Below, piece after piece: positions 34,068 to 43,992 of a stretch of DNA of 64,000 nucleotides. Location of the stretch: positions 248,001-312,000 of the forward strand of contig JADLDO010000064.1 in NCBI GenBank assembly GCA_020846635.1, read 5' to 3'. Origin of the DNA: Caldilineaceae bacterium. GTDB lineage: Bacteria; Chloroflexota; Anaerolineae; Caldilineales; Caldilineaceae. Below the pieces are notes generated by a model that worked only from the letters and a program-made list of their open reading frames with translations, had not been told where the DNA came from and did not search any database. Numbering within the stretch: position 1 is the stretch's first letter; every line of letters starts with the position of its first letter. Position numbers and translations under genes: made by a program.

Positions 34068-34111
34068 GAATCCATCTGAGAGACGCTTGTATGCTGCGCT
34101 GGCTTGTTCGA

Positions 34112-35527
34112 CTAGGCAGCGGTGCGCGTGCCCGGCTTAACCGCGCGCACATAGACCATCCGTTGATCAAAGACCAGTGTGCCGCCCTGCCGCCTTGCAT
34201 TGATGCCAGCCGCGTCTGTCTCAAGACCAGCCTCAATCATCTCACGCACCACCGCGGCATCAGCTCGATCCGTATGATAGATGGCAAGCCACTCATCCAA
34301 GCCACGCTCAAAGGTGACAGTCTCCTTTGCCTCGATTTGCAGCCCTGCGTCCGTCAGCAGCTTGTTATACTGCTCGGCACCCCGCGCCGCAACATGGGCA
34401 GCATTGCGCCGCTCCTCGATAGCATTCTGTGTCGCCCGCTTCACAGGGTTATCCACCCCCAATAGCTCGGCCAAGACCAAAATTCCACCTGGGCGCAGAA
34501 CGCGCACAATCTCTTTAATGATTCGTTCGGGCCGGCGCGCATGGTTAAGCACCAGGCGACAGGTCACCGCATCAAACTGTTCGTCGCGGAAGGGCAAGGC
34601 GTGAGCAGGTGCGAGGCGATAGGTCGTGCGCGAAGATGCTTCGTTCGGGCGGCTCAGACGTAAATACTCAGCCTGCTCCAGCATCTCTGGGCTTATGTCA
34701 ATTCCCACCACCTGTTTTGCTCCATCTTCAGCCAACAAGAGCGGGAGCAGCCCAATACCCGTCCCAATATCTAAAATACGCAAATCCGCGGGCAGCTTGG
34801 CAAAATTCAGCAAATGGCGAATACGTTGATGATCATCTTCCCGCTTCTGGTTCAGGTCGTTCATCGCCACCCGATTGTACACGCGCACCACCGTCGAAAG
34901 GTCTTCCAGTTCCTCTGGCGTGTGCGCCACTTCCTCGCGTGCGTTGCGCGGTGTCACCACGGGTGCTGTCAGATGTGAAATACGATTGACGTAATTCACG
35001 CGCCATTTTCCATTGACAAAGCAGATTTCGGTGATGCTTGTGTGGTCAATACGCAGATCGACCCGTCCTGGGCCGGTCAACACACGCAGCAGCGTGACGA
35101 TGTTGGGGTTACAGGTCACAACCGCCAATGTCGTGCCCCAGTGTTCAGCAAAGAGCTTATCCAATGCAGCCATCAGGAGCGCTTCTTCCTCCGTCAGGGA
35201 CGACACCGCAACCTCCGCCGCCGATGGCATCAGGGTACGCCCATTCATGCCACGGCTCTCAGCTTCCGCGGGCGCGGCAGTGCAGCTTGGCAATTCGCGA
35301 AAGACAGTGACAGGCAAGCCCATGGCCTGCCCAACGCGCTGGGCAGTCAGACGACACTGCAACAGATTATCGCTAATCAGCGCATCGATCAATTCATGTG
35401 CGCGCAGCCAGGTTGCCAGGAGATCGGCCTGCTCCCAGCCTTGTGCCGTTAGACCGCTGCTTTCATTTCCCAAATAATCATAGAGATCGTGCATATCCTC
35501 CGCATGGCAGATGAACAGCACACGCAT
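34112..35527 (-). CDS. Degenerate histidine-phosphatase domain fused to a SAM methyltransferase
   Basis: 471 residues from ATG 35527 (AGGAAG upstream); an ATG further up would add 37 unstructured residues. Residues 1-190 have the histidine-phosphatase layout (LTAQGWEQADLLATWL, SDNLLQCRLTAQ), but the RHG motif reads CHA (7-9) and the second catalytic His position reads Cys (VVTCNPN, 139). Residues 215-420 are a class I methyltransferase with ILDIGTGIG (251-259) and the UbiE-like RPGGILVLAELLG. The methyltransferase is probably active on a small molecule, while the first domain probably binds without catalysis. No partner gene is evident. Confidence 0.8.
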   Translation of the reverse strand: MRVLFICHAEDMHDLYDYLGNESSGLTAQGWEQADLLATWLRAHELIDALISDNLLQCRLTAQRVGQAMGLPVTVFRELPSCTAAPAEAESRGMNGRTLMPSAAEVAVSSLTEEEALLMAALDKLFAEHWGTTLAVVTCNPNIVTLLRVLTGPGRVDLRIDHTSITEICFVNGKWRVNYVNRISHLTAPVVTPRNAREEVAHTPEELEDLSTVVRVYNRVAMNDLNQKREDDHQRIRHLLNFAKLPADLRILDIGTGIGLLPLLLAEDGAKQVVGIDISPEMLEQAEYLRLSRPNEASSRTTYRLAPAHALPFRDEQFDAVTCRLVLNHARRPERIIKEIVRVLRPGGILVLAELLGVDNPVKRATQNAIEERRNAAHVAARGAEQYNKLLTDAGLQIEAKETVTFERGLDEWLAIYHTDRADAAVVREMIEAGLETDAAGINARRQGGTLVFDQRMVYVRAVKPGTRTAA

Positions 35528-36197
35528 CTCCGGCACTTCCTGAACCAATGAACGCCGGTTCAAGGCAGGAGTCGTTGATGGTGAATTTGAGGTTCTGTGC
35601 GCAGGAGGTTGGGTGTCGGTCACGGGAAGCGTATACACTTAGGCAGCAAGCGACCCGCTGCATGGGTCAACCCGGACTGGAACGATCACGCTCGTCCAGT
35701 GTGGATACAAGCACAAGCCGGTACAATACTCCAGTGCAGTCACAGCCTTGTAACAGCCCAGAGCTATCGCATCATACCAAATTCTGCCTAGCAAACCAAA
35801 TCCCCTTTGTGACACCCAAGAGGAAGGGGCGTTAACGCCTCGTTAACCTTCGTTGACACCCATGCATATCATCTTGTACAATCGTAATTGCTGACAGTGG
35901 CGGTCATGCTTGTGTGCTACCGGCTTGGACAGCGCAGTTACCCGCTGTTCATAGTCCCTCTGGTCCACCATCGATCTGACCATCATGGATAAGATGCCAA
36001 GCGCCGCCACTCCCTGAGTCTTGGAAACCATGAGTCGAGCCAGCGCGGATCCCCAGCCTTAGTCCGCAACTGACTGCGATCTGATCTCCGTAAACGAATG
36101 AATGCACACCCCTACTCGCGATCGTTCGTCCGATCGACGATATTTTTTTGTACCATTTGACAATGTTGTCTCAAGATTGTCTTAGGAGGATGAAAGA
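35528..36197. other. 670-base divergent intergenic stretch
   Basis: It holds the promoter at 35853-35882 and a leader of about 305 nt before the EF-G-like gene, with hairpins such as GACAGCG/CGCTGTT and AGTGGCGG/CCGCCACT. I see no ORF with coding character. An upstream region between 35640 and 35850 contains no recognisable element. Confidence 0.5.
35853..35882 (+). promoter_or_regulatory. Sigma-70 promoter of the EF-G-like gene
   Basis: TTGACA (35853-35858), an 18-nt spacer and TACAAT (35877-35882). Confidence 0.75.
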
Positions 36198-38264
36198 ATG
36201 AAGTGGCGCACCGATCAAATTCGGAACGTAGCCCTTTTGGGCCACGGCAGCTCTGGCAAGACCTCATTGACTGAGGCCTTGCTCTTTAAGACCAAGGCGA
36301 TCTCTCGCCAGGGCCGTATAGAAGATGGAACCACCACCGCAGATTGGGACCCAGAGGAACACCGGCGCAGCATCTCGATTAATCTCTCTGTCGTGCCAGT
36401 CGAATATGACAACCACAAGATCAATTTCCTGGATGCCCCTGGCTATTTAGACTTTGCGGGTGAGGTCGCAAGCGCGCTCCATGTGGCCGAAGCCGCTTTG
36501 GTCCTGGTAGATGCCGTTGCGGGCTGTGAGGTTGGGACAGAATTGGCTTGGGATCGGCTGCAAGAGTTGGAAAAGCCCCGCATCTTCTTCGTTAACAAGA
36601 TGGATCGTGAAAATGCGGATTTCCAAAAGGCGCTAGAGAGCCTGCGCAATACCTTAACGGGAGCCAGCATTATCCCGCTGCAACTACCCGTCGGGCAGGC
36701 GAATGACTTCCGCGGCGTGATCAGCCTGGTGACGATGGAAGCATACATGGGCCCGGAGGGGAAGGTCATGCCCATTCCCGACGACATGCAAGAGCAGGTC
36801 GCGGCGGCTCACACGCTCATTGTTGAAGCAGCAGCCGAGGCAGACGACGAATTGATCATGAAATATCTCGACGGCGAGGAGTTAACAGCCGAAGAGGTAC
36901 GCCGCGGCCTACACTTGGGCGTGGAAACAGGCAAGATCGTGCCGGTCTATTGTGGCAGCGCAATCCATGACATTGGCCTCGAACGCCTGCTGCCTGCGCT
37001 GCTGCGCTATGTTCCCTCGCCCGAAGATCACATCATCACGGCAACCCGCAACGGCAGCGACGTCGAACTGAGCAGCAAAGCAGATGGCCCGCTAGCCCTC
37101 TCCGTCTTTAAGACAGTCATCGATCGCTATGTCGGTCGCATGACCTACGTCCGCAATTTCTCAGGTATGCTGAATAAGGATGATCGCCTCACCAACAGCC
37201 GCACCGGACACGAAGAACGCATTGCCAATCTCTTCCAGGTGCGCGGCAAAGACCTTACCGCCATTGATGAGTTGGCAGCCGGCGATATCGGCGTCATTAC
37301 CAAACTTGAAAATGTCGTCACAGGGGACACGCTCTGTTACGCTACTGACAATATTGTTGTTCCTGGCCCAATCTATGCCCAACCGCTTTATTCAGTTGCG
37401 GTGGCCCCAGCCACGAAGGCAGACAGCGCCAAAATGGGCCAGGCGCTTTCGACCCTGACCGAAGAAGACCCCACCCTGCGCGTCGAAGTTGTACCCGCCA
37501 CCCGACAAACTCTGCTGCATGGTATGGGCGAAACCCATGTCGATGTCGCGTTACGACGCATGGAACAGAAGTTGGGTGTTAAAGTCGAAATGTCGATGCC
37601 CAAAGTATCCTACCAGGAAACCGTCAGCCGCAGCGCCAGTGCCCAATATCGCCATAAAAAGCAGACAGGTGGCTCTGGACAGTTTGCCGAAGTCCACATG
37701 CGCGTGGAGCCACTGGAGAGCGGCGCAGGCTTTGAATATAAAAGTGAAGTCTTTGGCGGTGTCATTAGCGGCGTCTATCTCCCTTCCATCGAAAAGGGTG
37801 TGCGCCAAATCATGGAACAGGGTGTTGTGGCTGGATACCCCGTTGTTGACATTAAAGCAGTTGTCTTTGATGGCAAAGAACATCCGGTGGATTCGAAGGA
37901 TATTGCCTTCCAGACCGCCGGACGTGAGGTCTTTCGACTTGCCGTACAGCAAGCCGACCCGGTCATCCTGGAGCCAATCTATCGAATCGCCGTCACAGTG
38001 CCCGAAGAATACATGGGCGATATAATGGGCGATTTCAATACGAGACGCGGGCGAGTTCAAGGCATGGAACAGAAGGGGAATCGTACAATTGTACGCGCAA
38101 TCGTACCTTTGGCCGAAGTCATGCGTTATGGAACCGACTTGCGCTCGATGACCCAGGGGCGCGGAACCTACTCACTCGAATTTGATCATTACGAAGCGGT
38201 GCCTAAACATCTCGCCGATGCAATCATCGCTCAACATAGAGTGGAGGAGAGCGAACACGCCTAA
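36198..38264 (+). CDS. Elongation factor G-like GTPase (EF-G2 type)
   Basis: 688 residues with AGGAGG 9 nt upstream. G1 is GHGSSGKTSL (14-23), G3 DAPGYLDF, G4 NKMD (near 132). The effector region GTTTADWDPEEHRRSIS differs from canonical EF-G. The sequence carries the five-domain EF-G layout including domain IV (YRHKKQTGGSGQFAEV) and V. The GHGSSGKT form marks the paralogous EF-G-like/EF-G2 group, whose role in translation is not settled. Canonical fusA is expected elsewhere. A long leader precedes it. Confidence 0.93.
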   Translation: MKWRTDQIRNVALLGHGSSGKTSLTEALLFKTKAISRQGRIEDGTTTADWDPEEHRRSISINLSVVPVEYDNHKINFLDAPGYLDFAGEVASALHVAEAALVLVDAVAGCEVGTELAWDRLQELEKPRIFFVNKMDRENADFQKALESLRNTLTGASIIPLQLPVGQANDFRGVISLVTMEAYMGPEGKVMPIPDDMQEQVAAAHTLIVEAAAEADDELIMKYLDGEELTAEEVRRGLHLGVETGKIVPVYCGSAIHDIGLERLLPALLRYVPSPEDHIITATRNGSDVELSSKADGPLALSVFKTVIDRYVGRMTYVRNFSGMLNKDDRLTNSRTGHEERIANLFQVRGKDLTAIDELAAGDIGVITKLENVVTGDTLCYATDNIVVPGPIYAQPLYSVAVAPATKADSAKMGQALSTLTEEDPTLRVEVVPATRQTLLHGMGETHVDVALRRMEQKLGVKVEMSMPKVSYQETVSRSASAQYRHKKQTGGSGQFAEVHMRVEPLESGAGFEYKSEVFGGVISGVYLPSIEKGVRQIMEQGVVAGYPVVDIKAVVFDGKEHPVDSKDIAFQTAGREVFRLAVQQADPVILEPIYRIAVTVPEEYMGDIMGDFNTRRGRVQGMEQKGNRTIVRAIVPLAEVMRYGTDLRSMTQGRGTYSLEFDHYEAVPKHLADAIIAQHRVEESEHA

Positions 38265-38316
38265 GTCATTGCACACTGGATTGCAACCCAGTGTGTACAC
38301 CTATGATCAAACGAAC

Positions 38317-38342
38317 AGGGCCGACAGAAAGCTGTCGGCCCT
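38317..38342 (+). terminator. Hairpin terminator after the EF-G-like gene
   Basis: AGGGCCGACAG-AAAG-CTGTCGGCCCT, followed by a short T-containing tract. A second hairpin (ACACTGG/CCAGTGT) lies just before it, at 38271-38292. Confidence 0.75.
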
Positions 38343-38389
38343 ACTTGCTTCAAATCGGCCAGGTTCCTGCGAACCGGAGTGCAGCGAAC

Positions 38390-38797
38390 TTACTGCTCCA
38401 ATTTCGCCTTTTCCATCGCCAACCCACGCTGCACGCGCGCAAACTCGCCTGCAATCTGTAAAACCTGCTTGGGAACATCAAGCCCTGGCAAACTCCCGCG
38501 CAAATGCGCTTCCAAATCGGCGCAGAGCCGAGAGAGGCGAACCGCACCGATGCTCGCGCTGCTCGACTTCAAGCTGTGTGCGGGGCGGAGCATACTGCTC
38601 AGATCGCCTTGATCGAATCCATTCTGAATGGCCCCCACCAAACCGGCAGACTCCTCCAAATAGGTGTTCAGAAGATCAAGCAGCACATCCGGCATGTCGG
38701 GCCCGACCATTTCGACCAGAGCTTGGAACTCTGTCTGCGAAATTGCTGGCGAGTTGCCTTCATTTGTCCCCGAACTCTGCAATGGTTGTTCGCCCAT
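38390..38797 (-). CDS. Hpt-domain phosphotransfer protein
   Basis: 135 residues with a single histidine phosphotransfer domain: RPAHSLKSSSASIGAVRLSRLCADLE (phosphoacceptor His74). Hpt proteins relay phosphate between receiver domains in multistep phosphorelays. No kinase or receiver gene is next to it, so its partners are elsewhere. The N-terminal 20 residues are a polar, disordered lead. Confidence 0.92.
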   Translation of the reverse strand: MGEQPLQSSGTNEGNSPAISQTEFQALVEMVGPDMPDVLLDLLNTYLEESAGLVGAIQNGFDQGDLSSMLRPAHSLKSSSASIGAVRLSRLCADLEAHLRGSLPGLDVPKQVLQIAGEFARVQRGLAMEKAKLEQ

Positions 38798-39224
38798 CTT
38801 CGCCGTGGCCCCCTGTGTCCCCTACTATGTCGATGTCTGTGTCTGTCCACTGGAGCGCATTCGTTTTTGACGATACATGCGCTTGTTCAATCAGTTTGTA
38901 AGTAAGCCTCTATCAAAATGCTACAAAGAGACAGCAATATAATTTGCTTTCTACAGATTATACCAGAATTGTGATTTGCTCGCGATCTGCAATTCTCAAA
39001 ATAGCTGGCTGCCGCTTTTGGGGCTTGAACCAGGCACAGGCTATACTCGCTTTGAGAAGACGACAGCGCAGTTTGGGCATCCAACTTGATCAAACGGTGT
39101 CCCGCACGTTTCGCGCTACGGTATTGGGTTGTGGCTGAAGCGCGAATTACGTCGCTGGCGTCATAAGAATGTCTATCAAGATAGATCATGATACCGTTGC
39201 GAAAGGGTACTCTGGTTGCCCAAT
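38798..39224. other. 427-base divergent intergenic stretch
   Basis: It separates the Hpt gene and the CesA-like gene. I find no ORF with coding character, no strong promoter and no hairpin beyond short ones. Nothing is assigned. Confidence 0.4.
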
Positions 39225-40769
39225 ATGAAATCTGACATGTATGCTGTCAATGCGCTATTGGAAACGCTCTATGGAATTTGCGTCGTTGCGCTTGCGCTCT
39301 ATGGCTTCCACAACCTCTGGCTCAGCGCCTGTTATCTCCTACGCCCCGCCCGCAAAGCACAAGCACCGGACAGCACATTCAGACCAAACGTCACTGTGCA
39401 ATTGCCCATCTACAATGAACAGCATGTCGCCGAGCGACTCATTGACGCCTGCGCCCAACTGAACTACCCGCCCGACAAGCTACAGATCCAGGTACTCGAC
39501 GATTCCGACGACGGCACAACAGCGTTGGTCTATGCGTCGGCGCAAACTTGGCAGCAGCAAGGTATCAATGTCGAAGTTGTGCGCCGTGAAACACGCACCG
39601 GCTACAAAGCGGGAGCGTTGGCCTATGCGCTCCCCCTGGCGACTGGCGACTATATCGCCATTTTCGACGCCGACTTTGTACCGCCCCCCGATTTCCTCCA
39701 GCGTACTATGCCATATTTTGGCGATTACAGCAATGCCGATGTCGGATTTGTCCAGGCGCGCTGGGGGCACATTAACCGGACTTATTCATGGCTGACTCGC
39801 TGCCAAGCGCTGGCCCTGGATGGTCATTTCGTCGTAGAGCAAACAGCACGCGATCGCTCAGGCTATCCCTTCGGTTTCAATGGTTCTGCGGGCATTTGGC
39901 GCAGAGAATGCCTTGAAGACCCGCAGGTCGGGGGCTGGCAGCCCGATACACTCTGCGAAGACCTGGACTTGAGCTATCGAGCGCAAATGGCAGGCTGGCA
40001 AGGACTCTATGCCGGTTCACTTGAGGTTCCTGCCGAAGTCCCGGTACAACTCCTAGCCTTCAAGCGCCAGCAGTTCCGCTGGGCCAAAGGCACAATCCAA
40101 ACATTACGCAAGCTGGGCCGGCGCGTCGCAAGCCACGCTGCCTGGTCACCTGTCACCCGCATCGCTGCGTTCGCACACCTGACAAGCTACTTGATTCATC
40201 CCCTGTTACTGCTCATGCTGCTTGTCACGCTGCCAATGCTCCTGTGGGACATTGACCCGGCGCGCCCGCTGGCCTATCTCAGCATCTTTTCCTTCGGGCC
40301 GCCCCTGCTCTATGCACTGGCGCAAAAACGTCTTGCGCCAGAACGCTGGTTCCTGCGCTGGGCCTGGCTCCCCTTGCTAATGCTCATGGGTACGGGGCTG
40401 ACGGTGAACAACACGCTAGCCGTCTTTCAGGGTTTCCGCCAACAGGGCGGTGCTTTCCTACGCACGCCCAAGTTTCGCATTGATCCGGGCCAAAGTCAGT
40501 GGCAGCAGAGCGGCTATCAACTGCCGCTGCAGCCAATGGTCATCGGCGAATTCTTTTTCTTTCTCTATGCCATTGCCACGATCATCGTTGCGTGGGCGCA
40601 AGGGCATTACGGAGCCGCGCCCTTTTTGGCAATCTATGCCGCAGGCTTTGGCCTCATGGTTGGCGTTGAACTCTGGCAGGCATGGCGCAGCCGCTCGGCC
40701 CGCGACAACCTGCGCCGCCAGCGAGACCGCGCACGCCTCCGCGCCGAGGCCGACCGCATTCGAGGATAG
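39225..40769 (+). CDS. CesA-like family 2 glycosyltransferase
   Basis: About 514 residues from ATG 39225; a second ATG lies at 39237, and a TTG at 39216 is not favoured. An N-terminal span (LYGICVVALALYGFHNLWLSACYLL) is followed by the GT-A domain with DDSDDGT (about 86-92), DADF (about 149-152), the CEDLDLSYRA base motif and QQFRWAKG (QxxRW), then four or five C-terminal spans and a basic tail. This is the cellulose-synthase/glucomannan-synthase arrangement for processive polymerisation and export of a beta-glycan. No BcsB or accessory gene is adjacent. Confidence 0.9.
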   Translation: MKSDMYAVNALLETLYGICVVALALYGFHNLWLSACYLLRPARKAQAPDSTFRPNVTVQLPIYNEQHVAERLIDACAQLNYPPDKLQIQVLDDSDDGTTALVYASAQTWQQQGINVEVVRRETRTGYKAGALAYALPLATGDYIAIFDADFVPPPDFLQRTMPYFGDYSNADVGFVQARWGHINRTYSWLTRCQALALDGHFVVEQTARDRSGYPFGFNGSAGIWRRECLEDPQVGGWQPDTLCEDLDLSYRAQMAGWQGLYAGSLEVPAEVPVQLLAFKRQQFRWAKGTIQTLRKLGRRVASHAAWSPVTRIAAFAHLTSYLIHPLLLLMLLVTLPMLLWDIDPARPLAYLSIFSFGPPLLYALAQKRLAPERWFLRWAWLPLLMLMGTGLTVNNTLAVFQGFRQQGGAFLRTPKFRIDPGQSQWQQSGYQLPLQPMVIGEFFFFLYAIATIIVAWAQGHYGAAPFLAIYAAGFGLMVGVELWQAWRSRSARDNLRRQRDRARLRAEADRIRG

Positions 40770-40797
40770 CGGCTGCCTGTCACTCTAGGCACAAATT

Positions 40798-40826
40798 TTG
40801 TCAAACCTATCTCACCCCTGTACAAT
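40798..40826 (+). promoter_or_regulatory. Sigma-70 promoter of the small protein-polA-argS-serA run
   Basis: TTGTCA (40798-40803), a 17-nt spacer and TACAAT (40821-40826). Confidence 0.8.
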
Positions 40827-40880
40827 GCTCTCCATTAGAGCAGGGGTTAATTGTGGCGAAGAACAGGTGACGAGGAACAG

Positions 40881-41102
40881 ATGATGAGCAACAACATTAC
40901 GGGTACGACCTGGCAAGGTGATCCTGAGGATATTATCGTCCTCATCAACCGTACACCGAACAACTATATCCTGGAACTGCCCTCAGGTCGCTATCGTCTC
41001 GATGCTGGGCGGCGTATGCGCACACTGCGCTCGATCATGCAGGTTCAGCAGGTCAAGCAGCTTGTCGATCAAGGCAGTCTTACGGTCGAAGGCAAAGTCT
41101 AG
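40881..41102 (+). CDS. Small conserved-looking protein upstream of polA
   Basis: 73 residues from ATG 40881 (or the next ATG, 40884) with GAGGA 6 nt upstream. It is a compact, charged sequence with a beta-rich first half (DIIVLINRTPNNYILELPSGRYRLD) and a basic second half (GRRMRTLRSIMQVQQVKQLVD). A family I cannot name. It opens the run leading to polA, 43 nt apart. Confidence 0.8.
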   Translation: MMSNNITGTTWQGDPEDIIVLINRTPNNYILELPSGRYRLDAGRRMRTLRSIMQVQQVKQLVDQGSLTVEGKV

Positions 41103-41145
41103 AGAACTGGATTACGCGATCCAGACGAAACTGCACTAGGAACAG

Positions 41146-43983
41146 ATGCCAACGCTCCTACTGGTTGACGGCCATTCACAGGCTTACCGCGCCTTCTTTG
41201 GCGTCAAAACACCCCTCTCCACTCGCAACGGTGAACCCACCACCGCTGTCTTTGGCTTTGTGCGTAAATTTCTCAGCGTGCTGCGAGAATACAAGCCCGA
41301 CTATGCCGCTGTGGCCTTTGACACAGGCGACACCTGGCGACATTCGGAGTTTCCCGCCTACAAAGCGACGCGCGACAGCATGCCGTCGGAGATGCGTACG
41401 CAGATCGAGCGCATTGTCGAATTCCTTGAGGTCTTTGGTATCCCCGTCGTCACCTATGAGAACTATGAAGCCGATGACATCATCGGCACGCTGGCGCACC
41501 AAGCCGCAGAGCAGGATGTCGATGTCCTGATCCTCACAGGCGACCGCGATATGTTCCAGTTGATCAACGAGCGCGTGCGTATCCTTTATACCAAAGGTGG
41601 CCCCACCCCAGAGACAGTCATCTATGGTCTGCCCGAACTGCGCGAACGCTACAGCCTTGCGCCAGACCAGTTTGTTGATCTCAAAGCGCTCATCGGTGAC
41701 AACTCGGACAATATCCCCGGTGTCACAGGCGTGGGTGAAAAGACTGCCATCAAATATCTCACCGACTTTGGCACTGTCGCCAATCTCTATGAGAATCTTG
41801 ACAAGATCAGCGGCCCCAAGACACGCCAAAATCTGGAACAGGCTCGCGAAGATGTTGCGCGCAACCAGCGGCTCATGAAAATTGATACCGACCTGGAGCT
41901 GACGTTCGATCCCACCAACTGTCGTGTGGGCGAATATGACCAGCAGGCGGTATTGCGCTTCTTCAACACGATGGAATTTCGCTCGCTTGCCAGGGAATTG
42001 CCACAACAAGCGGTCGAAAGCGAACTATCCCCAACCGGTGGCGATGGACAAATGGCGCTTTTTGCCGGCGAGGAAGCGGCACAGGGCGCGACTGCTTCCC
42101 TTGCCGCCCTCACAGTCACCACGCCCGCAGGCATCGCGTACAAGACGGTTCAAAGCGCCGCCGACTTAGAAGCATTGGTCGGGGCACTGCGCGGCGCGCA
42201 GTTAATCAGCTTTGATGTGGAAAGCACCAGCACCGACGCCATGCAAGCAGTTTTGGTCGGGCTGGGCATTGCCTGGGCAGAGGGGGAAGCCGCCTATATC
42301 CCCGTTGCACACAGCGAAGGCGAGCAACTGCCCTGGGAGACAGTGCGCGAAGCCATCCAACCTTTCTTTGCCAATGCAGATGTGCCAAAGGTCGCGCATA
42401 ACGCCAAATATGACGTAACCGTTTGCCTGCGCCACGGGTTAACCATCGACGGCCCGATTCACGATACGATGGTCATGGCATGGGTGCTAGACCCTGGCAG
42501 TCACTCTCTCGGCCTCAAAGCCCAGGCTGCTACCCTGCTCGACTGGCACATGACCGAAATCACCGAATTGATCGGCAGCGGACGCAAGCAGATCACGATG
42601 GAAGCCGTTCCCATCGCACCAGCCGCAGCCTATTGTGGGGCCGACGTCGATGCCACGATCCGCATCTACGAGATCCTAAGCGAGAAACTCCACAGCACAG
42701 GCATGTGGGACCTGTATACACAGATCGAGCTGCCGCTGCTGCCTGTGTTGATCGATATGGAAATGACAGGCGTCTTGCTCGACGTCAAATTTCTCAACCA
42801 AATGTCCAGCCGGCTCGCAGAGCGGCTGCATGAGCTTGAGCAAGAGCTATTTACACTGGTCGGTCGTCCCTTCAATCTACGCAGCACGCAGCAGTTGAGC
42901 CAGGTTCTATTCGACGACCTGGGCTTCTCGACCAAAGGGATGAAGCGCACTGCTTCCGGCCATTACAGCACGGCTGTCGGTACATTAGAGCAGTTAGCCG
43001 CGTCACCAGACGACCTAACCGACCAGCAGCGCAGTGTCATCTCTATCATTATGGAGCAGCGCCAACTGGAAAAGCTGCGCAGCACTTATGTCGATGCGCT
43101 GCCCACCCTGGTGAACCCGACCACGGGCCGCGTCCACACGAGCTTTAACCAGGCGGGAGCCGTGACCGGGCGCATGAGCAGCAGCAACCCGAATCTGCAA
43201 AACATCCCCATCCGCACCGAGTTGGGTCGCGAGATCCGGCGCGCTTTTATTGCGCCCCCCGGCTGGAAACTGCTCTCCGCCGACTACAGCCAAGTGGAGC
43301 TACGCATCCTGGCGCATGTCACCGGCGAGCCGGGACTTGTCGAAGCATTTCTCGCCAACCAGGATATTCACGCCGCCACCGCGGCGCGGCTCTTTCATGT
43401 CTCGATCGAACAGGTAGATCGTGCCCAACGTGGTCTTGCCAAGACCATCAATTTTGCCACGATCTATGGGGTCAGCGAATTCGGGCTCAGCAGCCGCACC
43501 GAGATGAGCCGCCACGAAGCGCGCCAGTTTCTGGATCAATACTTTGTCACCTATCCCAAAATCCGGGATTACATCGCCACCACCATTCAGCAGGCCAATG
43601 AACAGGGGTACGTAGAAACCTTGTTGGGGCGCAAACGCTTCTTCCCCGAATTGCAGAATGCACGCCTGCCCTATAATCAACGGCAAGCTGTGGAACGCGC
43701 CGCGATCAATGCGCCCATTCAAGGGGCAGCAGCAGACATTATGAAGATCGCCATGATCCACCTGCACGACGAGTTGCTCAAGGGCGGCTATCGTTCGCGC
43801 ATGCTCCTGCAAGTGCATGACGAACTGGTCTTGGAAGTCCCCGATGAGGAAAGCGCGGCCATGATCGACCTTACCTGTCATGTCATGGAATCGGCCTATA
43901 CCCTCAATGTGCCGCTCAAAGTGGATGTAGAGATTGGCCCCGATTGGTATAACCAGGAACCAGCACAAACGAACAATCGTTGA
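41146..43983 (+). CDS. polA: DNA polymerase I
   Basis: 945 residues. The 5'-3' nuclease domain comes first (LLVDGHSQAYRAFFG, YEADDIIGTLA, LTGDRDMFQL). The 3'-5' exonuclease domain keeps DVES (ISFDVEST, near 352), HNAKYDVTV and YCGADVDAT, so proofreading looks intact. The polymerase domain has SADYSQVELRILAH (motif A), KTINFATIYG (motif B, with Ala where Gly is usual) and QVHDELVLEV (motif C). Used in repair and Okazaki-fragment processing. Coupled to argS by 9 nt. Confidence 0.97.
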   Translation: MPTLLLVDGHSQAYRAFFGVKTPLSTRNGEPTTAVFGFVRKFLSVLREYKPDYAAVAFDTGDTWRHSEFPAYKATRDSMPSEMRTQIERIVEFLEVFGIPVVTYENYEADDIIGTLAHQAAEQDVDVLILTGDRDMFQLINERVRILYTKGGPTPETVIYGLPELRERYSLAPDQFVDLKALIGDNSDNIPGVTGVGEKTAIKYLTDFGTVANLYENLDKISGPKTRQNLEQAREDVARNQRLMKIDTDLELTFDPTNCRVGEYDQQAVLRFFNTMEFRSLARELPQQAVESELSPTGGDGQMALFAGEEAAQGATASLAALTVTTPAGIAYKTVQSAADLEALVGALRGAQLISFDVESTSTDAMQAVLVGLGIAWAEGEAAYIPVAHSEGEQLPWETVREAIQPFFANADVPKVAHNAKYDVTVCLRHGLTIDGPIHDTMVMAWVLDPGSHSLGLKAQAATLLDWHMTEITELIGSGRKQITMEAVPIAPAAAYCGADVDATIRIYEILSEKLHSTGMWDLYTQIELPLLPVLIDMEMTGVLLDVKFLNQMSSRLAERLHELEQELFTLVGRPFNLRSTQQLSQVLFDDLGFSTKGMKRTASGHYSTAVGTLEQLAASPDDLTDQQRSVISIIMEQRQLEKLRSTYVDALPTLVNPTTGRVHTSFNQAGAVTGRMSSSNPNLQNIPIRTELGREIRRAFIAPPGWKLLSADYSQVELRILAHVTGEPGLVEAFLANQDIHAATAARLFHVSIEQVDRAQRGLAKTINFATIYGVSEFGLSSRTEMSRHEARQFLDQYFVTYPKIRDYIATTIQQANEQGYVETLLGRKRFFPELQNARLPYNQRQAVERAAINAPIQGAAADIMKIAMIHLHDELLKGGYRSRMLLQVHDELVLEVPDEESAAMIDLTCHVMESAYTLNVPLKVDVEIGPDWYNQEPAQTNNR

Positions 43984-43992
43984 AATCGAGAG

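Noticed and set aside
43440..43480. Motif B change in polA (KTINFATIYG in place of NFG) as a sign of altered fidelity
   Set aside because: Small-residue variation at this position is seen among polymerases as far as I recall; all catalytic residues are present.
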